Positions 36,444-45,080 are shown, counted from the stretch's first letter. The stretch is DNA of 64,000 nt from Hyalangium versicolor (GCF_020103695.1 NZ_JAHXBF010000002.1:558001-622000); one strand, 5' to 3'. The notes: generated by a model not told the origin, from the letters alone. Translations and numbers: made by a program.

Positions 36444-36490
36444 GGCGCGCCGCGAGGCTCGCGCATCCCCGAGGAGCCTCCATCCGCTAC

Positions 36491-36515
36491 CCAGGAGGAC
36501 GAGGGCTCCTCCTGG
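36491..36515 (+). promoter_or_regulatory. 9-bp hairpin just before the P450 start
   Basis: CCAGGAGGA (36491-36499) pairs with TCCTCCTGG (36507-36515) around a 7-base loop and ends 15 bases before the P450 ATG. The left arm contains an AGGAGGA ribosome-like sequence that would be hidden in the stem. There is no T-run. It could limit P450 translation or protect mRNA ends. Confidence 0.45.
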
Positions 36516-36530
36516 CCCCCGGGTGGAGAC

Positions 36531-37730
36531 ATGAGCAACCGCATCAACTTGATGGCTCCCGAGGTTCGAGCCGATCCGTACACCCTCTATGCCGAGCTGC
36601 GGAAGCGCGAGCCGGTCTGCCAGGTAGATCCCGGCAACCGGTGGATCGTCACCCGGCATGAGGACGTGATGAAGGTGCTGAAGAATCCTCAGCTCTTCTC
36701 CGCCACGGCCATCGGCAAGTCCGTCCAGCCGCCCTGGCTGGGCCGCAACAACCCCTTCGCAGACTCCATGTTCGTCATGGATCCGCCCAACCACGGGCGG
36801 CTGCGCACGCTGGTGAGCAAGGCGTTCGGCCCTGGCTCCATCGCCAAGCTGGAGCCGCGCATCCGCGCCCACGCCCAGCGGCTCGCGGCCGAGCTGCCCC
36901 TGGGCCAGCCCGTGGACTTCGTCGAGTCCTTCGCCCTGCAACTGCCCGCGGTGGTGCTCGCCGAGCTGATGGGCCTGGACGTGTCGCTGCACTCGCACTT
37001 CAAGCGGTGGTCCGATCACATCGTCAGCATGGGCGCCGTCGCGCCGGATGATGTGGCGCTGCAGTCCGAGATGCGCAACACCGTCAACGAGATGGAGCGG
37101 TACCTCAAGGAGGTGCTGGAGGACCGCCGTCGCGAGCCGCGCGAGGACCTGGTGAGCGATCTGCTCCGCGCCCGGGTGGACGACGAGGCCCTCACCGAGC
37201 GCGAGCTGCTGGGCTTCCTCTACCTGCTGCTCGTGGCCGGGCTGGAGACGACGGTGTACCTGCTGGGGCACTCGGTGCGCCTGCTCATGGAGCGGCCGGA
37301 TGTGCTGGAGCGCGTGCGCGCGGACTTCTCGCTGCTGCCCCGCTTCGTGGACGAGGTGCTGCGCTACGAGCCGCCCGTGCATGGAGCCCTGCGGGTGACC
37401 ATGGCCGAGGTGGAGCTGGGTGGCGTCCACCTGCCGCCCGGACAGCTGGTGCTGGCGCTGGTGGGCTCGGCCTGCCGGGATGAGTCCATCTTCCCGGATG
37501 CCGGCACGTTCGTGCTGGATCGCCCCGGCCCGCAGAACCTGCCGTTCGGGCACGGCGCCCACTTCTGCCTGGGGCCACACCTGGCCAAGCTTGAGGGGCG
37601 CCTGGGGCTGGAGGCGCTACTGAGCCGCTGCAGCCGGCTCTCACCCGGCGAGGCGCCCATCGAGTGGAACGCCTCGCTGATCGTCCGCGGTCCTACCGTG
37701 CTGCCGGTGGTGCTCCACCCGGCCGGTTAG
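36531..37730 (+). CDS. Cytochrome P450
   Basis: 399 residues, the usual size of soluble bacterial P450s. The I-helix is LLVAGLETTVYL, with the oxygen-activating acid-alcohol pair as Glu-Thr. The K-helix motif ExxR is EVLRYE, and the heme loop is FGHGAHFCLGPHLAKLE with Cys346 as iron ligand. The N-terminal RADPYTLYAELRKREPVCQV is typical of CYP107-like enzymes. Substrate is unknown; it follows the V4R-like gene and lies opposite the flavin monooxygenase gene, so it may oxidise a prenylated indole. Its stop and that of the flavin monooxygenase overlap by four bases (37727-37730). Ferredoxin and reductase genes are not in the window. Confidence 0.9.
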   Translation: MSNRINLMAPEVRADPYTLYAELRKREPVCQVDPGNRWIVTRHEDVMKVLKNPQLFSATAIGKSVQPPWLGRNNPFADSMFVMDPPNHGRLRTLVSKAFGPGSIAKLEPRIRAHAQRLAAELPLGQPVDFVESFALQLPAVVLAELMGLDVSLHSHFKRWSDHIVSMGAVAPDDVALQSEMRNTVNEMERYLKEVLEDRRREPREDLVSDLLRARVDDEALTERELLGFLYLLLVAGLETTVYLLGHSVRLLMERPDVLERVRADFSLLPRFVDEVLRYEPPVHGALRVTMAEVELGGVHLPPGQLVLALVGSACRDESIFPDAGTFVLDRPGPQNLPFGHGAHFCLGPHLAKLEGRLGLEALLSRCSRLSPGEAPIEWNASLIVRGPTVLPVVLHPAG

Positions 37731-39115
37731 GCGGCGACTTTGTACTCGTGAACGAGCGGGTGACGCGGCTCCAGACCGCGCCACTGGCGAAACTCCTCGA
37801 GCGCCACGCTCATCGCGCCGCTGGCCACCGCGCGCAGCCACGGGCGGCCCGTCGTCTTCTCGATGAACTGGTGCATCTTGCGCCGGTCCTGCAGGTACGG
37901 CGTGAGCAGCGCCGGATCGTTCGCGTTCTCCACGAAGGCGTTGGCCAGCAGCTGCGCGCCGCTGTTGTTGTCGAAGCGCGCGTCGCTGCCGTACTGGGCG
38001 AAGAGGAAGTCCTTCGTGGCCGCCGTGGGCGCCTCGAGCAGCATGTTGTTGAACGTGTACGTCATGTGCCCGTGGCGCGCGTAGAACTTCTCGAAGGTGG
38101 TCGTCATCCACTCCGCGTCGAAGGCGCGGTCGCCGTGGGCGATGATGCACTCGACGAGGTTGCGCACCATCTTGTTGCCGTTGTTGGCGCCCTGGCCAGC
38201 GATGGGATCCAACGCCATGGCCGTGTCACCCACCGGCGTCACCAGCCGGCCCGAGGGCAGACGGCCCACGGGCTTGCGCACCGTCGGCGTCACCCTTCCC
38301 ACCTGCCAGCCGTGCTTGTCGGAGAGCTCCGCGTCCTTGAGCCACTTGTAGTCCCAGGGGACGAACTCCTTGACGACCTGCTTGGCGACCTCGAGCACCG
38401 ACTCGCCGTCCTTCAGGCCGCCGAAGCGGTCCATCGGGCCACCCGGGCGGGCCTCGAACACCAGGTTCCAGCTCTGCCCCACATCCTTGTGGAAGTAGGG
38501 GATCCAGAAGCCCTCACCCACCGGACCGATGACGTTGTGCTTGATGGGCAGCATGGGGATGCCGTCGAAGCCCATCACCGGGCCCTTCACGCACACCATG
38601 GCCAGGTGACGCTGGGGCTTGTCGTAGACGCTGCGAACCGGATCCCGCTCGAAGAGCTGGGTGAGGTCCGACTTGCCCGTCGCCACCACGGTGAGATCAT
38701 TCTCGGCGGCGATCTGCTCCAGGCGATCCACCGTCACCGACTCGATGACGACGTTGCCACCGCGCTCGGTGAGCTCGTGCATCCACGCGTGGCTCTGCAT
38801 CCGGAGATCAATGGCGAGGAAGGGGCGGCGCAGACGGCCCGCCAGCGTCAGCATCCGGTTGCCCGGCACCGGGCAGAGCGTCATGTGCGTGCCATCGCCC
38901 CAGGGTGCGTCGTTCTCCCAGGACTTCAGCCCCAGCTCGTACTCGAACTGCAGCGAGAGATCGAAGCGGGTGGCGGAGCCGGTGGGCTTGCTCTCGTGCA
39001 GCCACTGCTCTGGGGTCCGGTCCGAGTACAGCGTCACCTGATAGCCGGCCTTGAGCAGCGCGTGCGCCGTAAGGAGTCCTGCCTGACCTGATCCGATAAT
39101 GGCGATACGGCGCAT
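37727..39115 (-). CDS. Styrene/indole monooxygenase-like flavoprotein (StyA type)
   Basis: 462 residues from the ATG at 39115, with GGAGG six bases upstream. It has an N-terminal dinucleotide fold IIGSGQAGLLTAHALLKAGYQVTLYSDR and the layout of StyA-type two-component flavin monooxygenases: TPEQW near residue 40, RPFLAIDLRMQSHAWMHELTERGGN, NDLTVVATGKSDLTQLFERD, KPQRHLAMVCVKG and GDTAMALDPIAGQGANNGNKMVRN for the FAD pyrophosphate. Styrene and indole monooxygenases epoxidise the vinyl group or the indole C2=C3 bond; oxidised indole dimerises to indigo or rearranges to oxindole. A partner flavin reductase (StyB) is not in the window. In this context indole or prenylindole is the likely substrate. 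Confidence 0.86.
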   Translation of the reverse strand: MRRIAIIGSGQAGLLTAHALLKAGYQVTLYSDRTPEQWLHESKPTGSATRFDLSLQFEYELGLKSWENDAPWGDGTHMTLCPVPGNRMLTLAGRLRRPFLAIDLRMQSHAWMHELTERGGNVVIESVTVDRLEQIAAENDLTVVATGKSDLTQLFERDPVRSVYDKPQRHLAMVCVKGPVMGFDGIPMLPIKHNVIGPVGEGFWIPYFHKDVGQSWNLVFEARPGGPMDRFGGLKDGESVLEVAKQVVKEFVPWDYKWLKDAELSDKHGWQVGRVTPTVRKPVGRLPSGRLVTPVGDTAMALDPIAGQGANNGNKMVRNLVECIIAHGDRAFDAEWMTTTFEKFYARHGHMTYTFNNMLLEAPTAATKDFLFAQYGSDARFDNNSGAQLLANAFVENANDPALLTPYLQDRRKMHQFIEKTTGRPWLRAVASGAMSVALEEFRQWRGLEPRHPLVHEYKVAA

Positions 39116-39775
39116 GGTGCCCTCCGAGAAGTCGATGATGTCGAACGGCGTGCGGCTGAACGCGCGGGCCGGCGCGGTGAGGATTGAGCTAGCAATCACC
39201 GTGCCCCCCTGCGAGAACGCGCATTGCAGCAGCGCGTCACGCACTGGGAGCCGCCCGGGCGACTCAGCCTCTCACAGCTCGCGAGCCAGCCCACCCCTTT
39301 TCTTGCCCTCTTGGAACTCGGAATGAACGCGGAAAAATGGAATTCCAGCCTGAGCGGATATTCCAGGGGCGATGGCAGGCTCGAATGCAGGCGCCCATCC
39401 CTCATTGGCCCTCCTTGGAATGCAGGGTCTCAAAAGACACAGGGGGTCTTTTGTGACTCTTTCCCAAGGGGCAGACGGACCCCTGAATATCAGGCCACTA
39501 TCGCTGGAAGTCTCACAAACGATGGGGTGGGCGTGACCCAGATAGAGTTTCTCTCAGTCTTGAACAGATGGTGCCGATTTGGATCCCGAAAAGGGGGAGC
39601 GCCGTTTTCCTCAACAATCTTCGGGATGTACGCTGTTTCGGGTGAAGTGATCCTCGTGCGCGACTCAAGCGCTGAATCTTACTTTGTAGCAAACAGAGTC
39701 CCAGGGTAGGTATTACCCCAGGGACTGGAGCGGCGGCTCACCCTCCTGAGGTGAAAGCGCCCCAGGGACTCCCCC
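39116..39775. other. Gene-free spacer at the right edge of the indole cluster
   Basis: No convincing gene in 660 bases; one 161-codon open frame (39224-39709) has no ribosome site, an atypical composition and no recognisable motif, so I do not call it. The stretch looks richer in A/T than its neighbours. It contains a 10-base palindrome TGGAATTCCA (39338-39347) and an inverted repeat at 39431-39453. Confidence 0.5.
39431..39453. promoter_or_regulatory. 8-bp inverted repeat in the cluster-edge spacer
   Basis: CAAAAGAC (39431-39438) and GTCTTTTG (39446-39453) pair perfectly around a 7-base loop. It lies about 320 bases from both neighbouring starts, too far for a ribosome-proximal role. It could be a small terminator or an operator. 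Confidence 0.35.
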
Positions 39776-40777
39776 ATGCATTGGATGGACTCGCTCGCCG
39801 CGAGGCTGGTCACTCGTCGGCCTCGCTTCTTTTCGGAAGGGTGGGGTTCACAGGCCCTGCTGGAGCGGCTGTCCGAGGGGCCCCAGGGTTTCGCCCTGCC
39901 GGAGCTGCATGAGGTGACGCTGAGCGCCTCCCGGCGGCAGTGGGGGATGCGGGTTCAGGAGGGGCGCTTCGCCAGCCCCGCAGCGGTGGGACCTCTCCCT
40001 ACGTCCTGTGCCGAGGCTCGCTTCCAGTTGCTGCTTCCTTTGAAGGAGGAGACGGCACTGCCTCCGGTCTGCGTCTTCCTGGCTTCCTCGGGGGACCATG
40101 GCTACGGCCAGCGGCGGTTCCTGGCCCGGCGCGTCGTCTCCCAGGGGCTGGGAGCGCTGCTGCTGGAGAATCCCTACTACGGGTCGCGCCGCCCTCCGGA
40201 ACAGCAGGGCGAGGCGCTGCGCACGGTGGCGGATCTGCTGCTGATGTTCCGGGCCACCGCGGTGGAGGCGGTGGCGCTGATGGGCTGGCTGCTGGCGCGA
40301 GGCCATCCCAAGGTGGGCATCGCTGGCTACAGCATGGGAGGCAGCATGGCCGCGTATGCCGCGTGCTTCTTCCCGCTGCCGGCGGCCGTCATCCCCATGG
40401 CCGCTGCGCACTCAGCGGCTCCCGTGTTCACGCAGGGGGTGCTGTCCGCCCTTCCCGACTGGGAGACCTTGGGACGAACGTGTGGCGGCGCGGAGGCGGC
40501 GCGCCAGCGGCTGGCCGAGCTGCTCGAGCGGCTCTCCATCCCCCAGGTTCCTACGCTCCCGAATCCCCGCCGCGCCATCCTCCTTGCCGCACGTGAGGAT
40601 GGTTTCGTTCCTTCCGCCTCCACCCTGCGGGTGCTGCAACACTGGCGCGGCGCGGAGCTGCGCTACCTGAGCGGAGGCCATGTCAGCGGACTGCTCACCG
40701 GCCGCAACATCATCACCCGCGCAATCCTCGACGCCTTCTCCCGCATCGAGCCGCTGCAGCTCCCCACCGACGGGTGA
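39776..40777 (+). CDS. ABHD18-like alpha/beta hydrolase
   Basis: 333 residues. The nucleophile elbow is GYSMGG, the acid region AAREDGFVPSAST and the histidine region LSGGHVSGLL; together they give a Ser-Asp-His triad. The ENPYYGSRRPPEQQGEALRTVADL motif is a hallmark of the ABHD18/DUF2048 family. No signal peptide. Family members are uncharacterised hydrolases. The ATG at 39776 lacks a strong ribosome site and a second Met three codons on is possible. It ends 143 bases before the assigned sigma factor start. Whether it belongs to the indole cluster or the sigma locus is open. Confidence 0.78.
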   Translation: MHWMDSLAARLVTRRPRFFSEGWGSQALLERLSEGPQGFALPELHEVTLSASRRQWGMRVQEGRFASPAAVGPLPTSCAEARFQLLLPLKEETALPPVCVFLASSGDHGYGQRRFLARRVVSQGLGALLLENPYYGSRRPPEQQGEALRTVADLLLMFRATAVEAVALMGWLLARGHPKVGIAGYSMGGSMAAYAACFFPLPAAVIPMAAAHSAAPVFTQGVLSALPDWETLGRTCGGAEAARQRLAELLERLSIPQVPTLPNPRRAILLAAREDGFVPSASTLRVLQHWRGAELRYLSGGHVSGLLTGRNIITRAILDAFSRIEPLQLPTDG

Positions 40778-40800
40778 AGGAGGTGGCGGAAAATCCGTCC

Positions 40801-40850
40801 AAAATCCTCGGGAACTATTTCCGGCGGGTGCGTCTGGACGGGTGAAGGCC
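40801..40850 (+). promoter_or_regulatory. ECF-type promoter of the sigma factor operon (copy 1 of a 50-bp block)
   Basis: GGAACT (40811-40816) and CGTCTG (40831-40836), 14 bases apart, match an ECF sigma -35/-10 pair. The surrounding 50 bases match the block at 45081-45130 at 44 positions. Transcription should begin near 40841, ahead of the sigma factor start at 40920. Confidence 0.72.
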
Positions 40851-40919
40851 AACGATGGATGGCGATGCTTGACTCAGCGGCAGAGACAGCAAGAGCGTGA
40901 CGCCCGAACGAGCGCTCCC

Positions 40920-41474
40920 GTGCAGGCGCGCGGCGACGGGGTACAGCTCCGCCTGGAGCAGCTGCTCCCCACGTATGAACCGGGGCTGCTCGAGGTGGCC
41001 CGCAACCTGTGCGGGGACCCGACGGATGCGAGGGATCTCGTCCAGGATACCTTCGAGCGAGCGCTGCGCAGCGCGGAGCTGCCTCCCTCCGAGGAGCGCC
41101 TCCGCGCATGGCTGTTCACCATCCTCCGCAACCTCTTCCTTGACCGCTGCCGCCGTCTGAGGGCTCGAGCCGAGCGCGAGGGCCCGCTGGAGCCCGAAGT
41201 GGCGGAGTCCTGCCCCGCGCCAGAGCCGGGTCCCGAGCCCGCGTGGGCCACCATCACCTCCGCTCAATTCAGCTCGGCGCTCGGCGGGCTGAAAGAGGAC
41301 TTCCGTCGCGTTTACGAGATGCACGAGTTGGAGGGCCGCTCCTATGAGGAGATCTCCCGCCAGCTCCAGATTGCCCGCCCCACGGTTGGAACGCGGCTGG
41401 TCCGCGCCCGGCAACGCCTGCGGGAGTTGCTCGCCCCATTGATGGGAGGCGAAGCGGAGGTGGCTCGTGACTGA
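40920..41474 (+). CDS. ECF-type sigma factor
   Basis: 184 residues if started at the GTG at 40920; the open frame runs further left, but the promoter block at 40801-40850 sits inside it. Region 2 reads LLPTYEPGLLEVARNLCGDPTDARDLVQDTFERALRSA with the DARDLVQ -10 contact helix; the RAWLFTILRNLFLDRCR part closes it. Region 4 reads LKEDFRRVYEMHELEGRSYEEISRQLQIARPTVGTRLVRARQRLRELL, a helix-turn-helix for the -35. It guides RNA polymerase to promoters such as the two blocks found here. Its stop overlaps the next gene by eight bases, so it is coupled to its anti-sigma factor. Confidence 0.9.
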   Translation: MQARGDGVQLRLEQLLPTYEPGLLEVARNLCGDPTDARDLVQDTFERALRSAELPPSEERLRAWLFTILRNLFLDRCRRLRARAEREGPLEPEVAESCPAPEPGPEPAWATITSAQFSSALGGLKEDFRRVYEMHELEGRSYEEISRQLQIARPTVGTRLVRARQRLRELLAPLMGGEAEVARD

Positions 41475-44406
41475 AGCATGCCAGCGGGTCCACGCGCTCG
41501 TGGACGGACAGCTCTCGCCCGAGGAGGCCCAGAAGGTTCGGCTCCACCTGGCCACCTGCGCCGCGTGCCAGGAGGAACTGGATCGGCTGCTCCAGCTCAA
41601 GGCGCTGGCGCAGGACCACTCCTCGCCCGAGCCCGTGAGTCCTTCGGCCCCCGCGGACAAGCGCTCCCGGGCCTTCCGGCCCCGATGGAACCGGTACGCC
41701 CGGAATGGTGGGCTGGCGGTGCTGGCCACGGCGATGGTCTCCGCAGCGCTCCTGCTCGTGCTGCCCCGCCCGGACGGCCCGCGAGCGGAGCTGCTGTGGA
41801 TGATGGGGGCTCCCACGCGATCGATCGAGCTGCGCTCGAGCTACCCCGGTGCGGACATCTGGCGGCCCTACGAGACGATGCGCTCGGAACACTCGGCCCC
41901 CCAGGCTCCGGCTCCGCTCCAGGAGATGGCCAAACTGGAGGAGGCGGGAGACATGCGGGGCATCGCCGCGGTGTACCTCCTGCGCAAGGATGCGGAGTCG
42001 GCTGCCGCGTACCTCGCGCGTGCCGGAGACTCTCCGGACGTAGAGACAGACCGGGCCGGGGTGGACCTGCTGCGCGGCGACGTGCCCGAGGCCCTGCGGC
42101 GGCTGGACGGAGTGCTGACGAGGACACCTCAGCACGCGCAGGCGATGTGGAACCGAGCGCTGGCGCTGGCACAGCTGGGCCTGGAGCTGGCGGCGGCGGA
42201 GCAGTTCGAGGCCGTCGCCGTCCTCAACGAGCCAGGCTGGGCAGACGAGGCCCGGCGCCGTGCGGGGGAGCTGCGAGACCGGAGCAAACGGGAGCGTGAG
42301 GGTTGGCAAGGTGCTCTCTCGGCCGGAGCCGCGATGATGGCGCACACCGCCGTGCCCTCCACGGACGAGGTCCAGCGCCATCCCGGCGTGTTCCGGCTCT
42401 ACCTCTATGACGCGCTCCGCACAGCGCGCACGGTGGAGCAGGTCCGAGCGCTGTTCTCCGTGGCCGAGGCGCTGGATGCACTCGATGGCGGCACGGTGCT
42501 GCGGGATGCCGTGCGCCAGACCGAGGCAAGAGACCTGAACCGCCGCGCTCCCCTGGCGGAGAACTACGCGCACCTGGCTCGCCGGGAGCCCGTGCCGGGT
42601 GGAGTCCCGGCGTTCCTCGATCGGCTGAGGGCCGCACGAGAGGAGGACCTGCTCCTGGGTGCACTGCTGCATGCCAAGGCGGTGGCCGCCCACCTCGAAG
42701 AGTACGAACGCCTGGCAACAACCACGCGCGATCCGTGGTTCCTCCTTCTCTCGGAGCACGAGCACGCCAAGGCCCTGGTGGAACGCGGAGAGCTGCTCCA
42801 GGCGGAACAGCGACTGCTCTCCGCGGTAAAACTCTGCGAGAAGAGCCCGGTGGCCTACCGCTGCGCGCAAGTCGAGCGGGAGCTGGCCACGCTGTACCTC
42901 CAGCTCCACCGGCCGGCGGAGGCGGCTCAGCATGCCCAGGCCTCCTGGCAGTGGGCCCGCAAGGACAAGGCCTGGTCGCTCGAAATCCAGGCACTGCTCG
43001 AGCTGGCACAGAGCTCCCGCTTCCGTCGGCAGCACTCGCTGGCCCATGCATACCTGCAGGAAGTCCTGGCCCGCGAACCCAAGGACTGTGAGCTGCGGAA
43101 CTTCGTCTTCGCGAACAGCGCCTCGGCGCACCTCAACGCGCTGGAGATCGAGGCAGCACGCCAGGACATGAACACGGCGCTCCAGTGCCCCGGAGCGTTG
43201 ACCTCCAATGGAGCGCTGGTGCTGGCAGAACTGGCCCGCATGCATCCTGCTCCCCAAGACGCCGAGCGGCTGACGCAGGGCCTGTCAGCGCTTCGCCGTT
43301 CCGGACGCATGGAGGCCGGACAGCTCGCACTCCTCACTCACATCGAGGGGCGCTTCCTCATCGAGCAGGACCGTGCCGCGGGAGAGACCCTGCTCCACCG
43401 GGCCATCTCGGAGGCCAGGCAGCTCCCTCACTGGAATGTCGCGGCCCGCAAGGCACGAGCCTACAGCTACACCTCTTTGATGCTCGCGGCGGGGAAGGCC
43501 CAGGAGTTCGACCGGGCCCTCGAACTCGTCTCCGAAGAGTTCGGTGGTCCCCTGCCGGAGCGCTGCGTCCTGAGCGCCACGGTGGATGACGAACGCACGC
43601 TGCTCCTCGCACGCGGGCAGGATGGACAGCTCCGCGGGCACTATGACGCCAGTCGGACCCAACCGTTGGAGAGCGTCGAGGGGCTGATCCCCGAAGAGAT
43701 GCTCCGTCCCCTGCGGGCCTGTGAGCGCGTGGTGGTGGTGGCTCGGCCACCGCTGCATGGGCGGGCCGGGCTGCTGCCCCCGGAGATCGCCTGGAGCTAC
43801 TTCCTGCCCCACCCCTCGCCCACGGCACCCACCGCGCTGCCCCCGCGCCGCCTCGTGGTGGCCGACGTGGAACCCCCTCCCGCCTTGTCGCTCGCGCCGC
43901 TCGGCGTCTGGGGAGCGCCGCCACCGGGAGGGATCCTCCTCTCCGGCGCCGCGGCGACACCGAGCCACGTCATCGAAGCGATGACTCGTGCGACCGAGGT
44001 GGAGATCCACGCGCATGGGCTGATCAACCCGGACGTCTCGGACGCCTCGCTGCTGGTGCTGGCACCAGAGTCAGATGGGCGCTACGCGCTGACCGCGGGC
44101 GAAGTCCGAGCCCGGCACCTGGAGGGCGCGCCCCTGGTCATCCTCGCCGCATGCCGCGCGGCGTACACGGGGCCCGCGCCCCACGAGCCCTTCAGCCTGC
44201 CGGTGGCCTTCCTGGAAGCCGGAGCCCGCGCGGTGCTGGCAGCCACTGTGGATGTCCCGGACGCGCAGGCCGCGCGCTTCTTCGAGGCCGTGCGCGCCCG
44301 CATCCAGTCAGGCCAGCCCGTGGCGTTGGCGCTGCGCGATGAGCGTGTGGAGTGGCTGAAGCGCGGCGGCTCCGAGTGGGTGCGCGCCGTGCTGGCCTTC
44401 GAATGA
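41467..44406 (+). CDS. Membrane anti-sigma factor fused to TPR repeats and a CHAT protease domain
   Basis: 979 residues from a GTG with GGAGG seven bases upstream. Residues 1-45 are a zinc anti-sigma domain (zf-HC2) with Cys5, His27, Cys31 and Cys34 (VRLHLATCAACQEEL). One membrane span follows at about 80-100. Residues about 150-680 are helical TPR-like repeats. The last 200 are a CHAT (caspase-HetF-associated) domain: EIHAHGL with catalytic His850 and LVILAACRAA with Cys896, then LPVAFLEAGARAVLAATVDV. So one chain joins a sigma-binding domain in the cytoplasm to a caspase-like protease on the other side of the membrane. Cleavage of itself or a partner could release the sigma factor. It overlaps the sigma gene by eight bases. 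Confidence 0.88.
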   Translation: MTEACQRVHALVDGQLSPEEAQKVRLHLATCAACQEELDRLLQLKALAQDHSSPEPVSPSAPADKRSRAFRPRWNRYARNGGLAVLATAMVSAALLLVLPRPDGPRAELLWMMGAPTRSIELRSSYPGADIWRPYETMRSEHSAPQAPAPLQEMAKLEEAGDMRGIAAVYLLRKDAESAAAYLARAGDSPDVETDRAGVDLLRGDVPEALRRLDGVLTRTPQHAQAMWNRALALAQLGLELAAAEQFEAVAVLNEPGWADEARRRAGELRDRSKREREGWQGALSAGAAMMAHTAVPSTDEVQRHPGVFRLYLYDALRTARTVEQVRALFSVAEALDALDGGTVLRDAVRQTEARDLNRRAPLAENYAHLARREPVPGGVPAFLDRLRAAREEDLLLGALLHAKAVAAHLEEYERLATTTRDPWFLLLSEHEHAKALVERGELLQAEQRLLSAVKLCEKSPVAYRCAQVERELATLYLQLHRPAEAAQHAQASWQWARKDKAWSLEIQALLELAQSSRFRRQHSLAHAYLQEVLAREPKDCELRNFVFANSASAHLNALEIEAARQDMNTALQCPGALTSNGALVLAELARMHPAPQDAERLTQGLSALRRSGRMEAGQLALLTHIEGRFLIEQDRAAGETLLHRAISEARQLPHWNVAARKARAYSYTSLMLAAGKAQEFDRALELVSEEFGGPLPERCVLSATVDDERTLLLARGQDGQLRGHYDASRTQPLESVEGLIPEEMLRPLRACERVVVVARPPLHGRAGLLPPEIAWSYFLPHPSPTAPTALPPRRLVVADVEPPPALSLAPLGVWGAPPPGGILLSGAAATPSHVIEAMTRATEVEIHAHGLINPDVSDASLLVLAPESDGRYALTAGEVRARHLEGAPLVILAACRAAYTGPAPHEPFSLPVAFLEAGARAVLAATVDVPDAQAARFFEAVRARIQSGQPVALALRDERVEWLKRGGSEWVRAVLAFE

Positions 44407-44422
44407 GAAGGGGAGATCAACC

Positions 44423-45004
44423 ATGAGAAAGCTGCTGCTGTTCATGAGCCTGGCCATCTGGGGAGCCATTAGCTGTGTCGCCGGACCAGACACCGAGGAA
44501 TTGGGAACCACGCGCAGCGCGCTGTCCGCGCCGCTCCCTCCAATCCGGGACTACACCCCCACTTCGTCCTTGCCCTTGAGCGGCTACACCCACCTGGTGG
44601 TGAGCTATTGCCAGGACAACGGGCGATTCTGGGCGGCGGGCGTGGATGCCTACACCCATACCGTGGTGTTCCTGCTGCGCGGGCTGGACGGAGCGCTCAC
44701 GCCGCGCTTCCTGGGCGCTGCCTATGGCATCGGTGTGCCTGTCACGGTGTACACCGCCCCCATCATCGTGCTCTCTGAGGAGGAGGCTCCCACCGTGGGC
44801 TCCTCCAACACCGATCCCCTGCCCATCACGGGCCGGTACTTTCCCACGTGCAACGGAGATGTGGCGGACCCGCCGCCCGGCGGAGGCGTCCCCCAAGGTG
44901 ACCAGCAGATCGAGCGGTGGAACACCTTCGGCGATCTCGCGCTCGACACCGCGGAGGGTCTGCACCAGGTGGGCCGCGCGCCTCCGCCTCCCACGCGGCG
45001 GTAG
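44423..45004 (+). CDS. Small lipoprotein of the sigma operon
   Basis: 193 residues with a lipoprotein signal (MRKLLLFMSLAIWGAISC) and GGGGAG about seven bases upstream. After a Ser/Pro-rich stretch comes a sheet-rich domain (LVVSYCQDNGRFWAAGVDAYTHTVVFLLRGLDGALTPRFLGAAYGIG), with paired cysteines, and a Pro-rich tail. I do not recognise a family. It lies 16 bases after the CHAT anti-sigma gene on the same strand and 177 before the metalloprotease gene. It is a candidate sensor or substrate for the extracytoplasmic CHAT domain; this is inference from order only. Confidence 0.75.
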   Translation: MRKLLLFMSLAIWGAISCVAGPDTEELGTTRSALSAPLPPIRDYTPTSSLPLSGYTHLVVSYCQDNGRFWAAGVDAYTHTVVFLLRGLDGALTPRFLGAAYGIGVPVTVYTAPIIVLSEEEAPTVGSSNTDPLPITGRYFPTCNGDVADPPPGGGVPQGDQQIERWNTFGDLALDTAEGLHQVGRAPPPPTRR

Positions 45005-45080
45005 CAGACGCCCACGCCTCGCCCCGGAGTCCTCGAGCTCCGGGGCATCGAAGCGCATCCTCCTCCGCGGGCACCCACGA

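Noticed and set aside
39224..39709. 161-codon open frame in the spacer right of the indole cluster
   Set aside because: No ribosome site, no recognisable motif, codon use unlike neighbours. Described as non-coding spacer instead.
41467..44406. TPR-CHAT protein as part of a type III-E CRISPR (Craspase) locus
   Set aside because: No CRISPR repeats, Cas7-like effector or Csx30-like gene in the window; the anti-sigma fusion and ECF sigma gene point to an independent system.
44423..45004. CHAT substrate or sensor called as fact for the small lipoprotein
   Set aside because: Only gene order supports it; left as a hypothesis.
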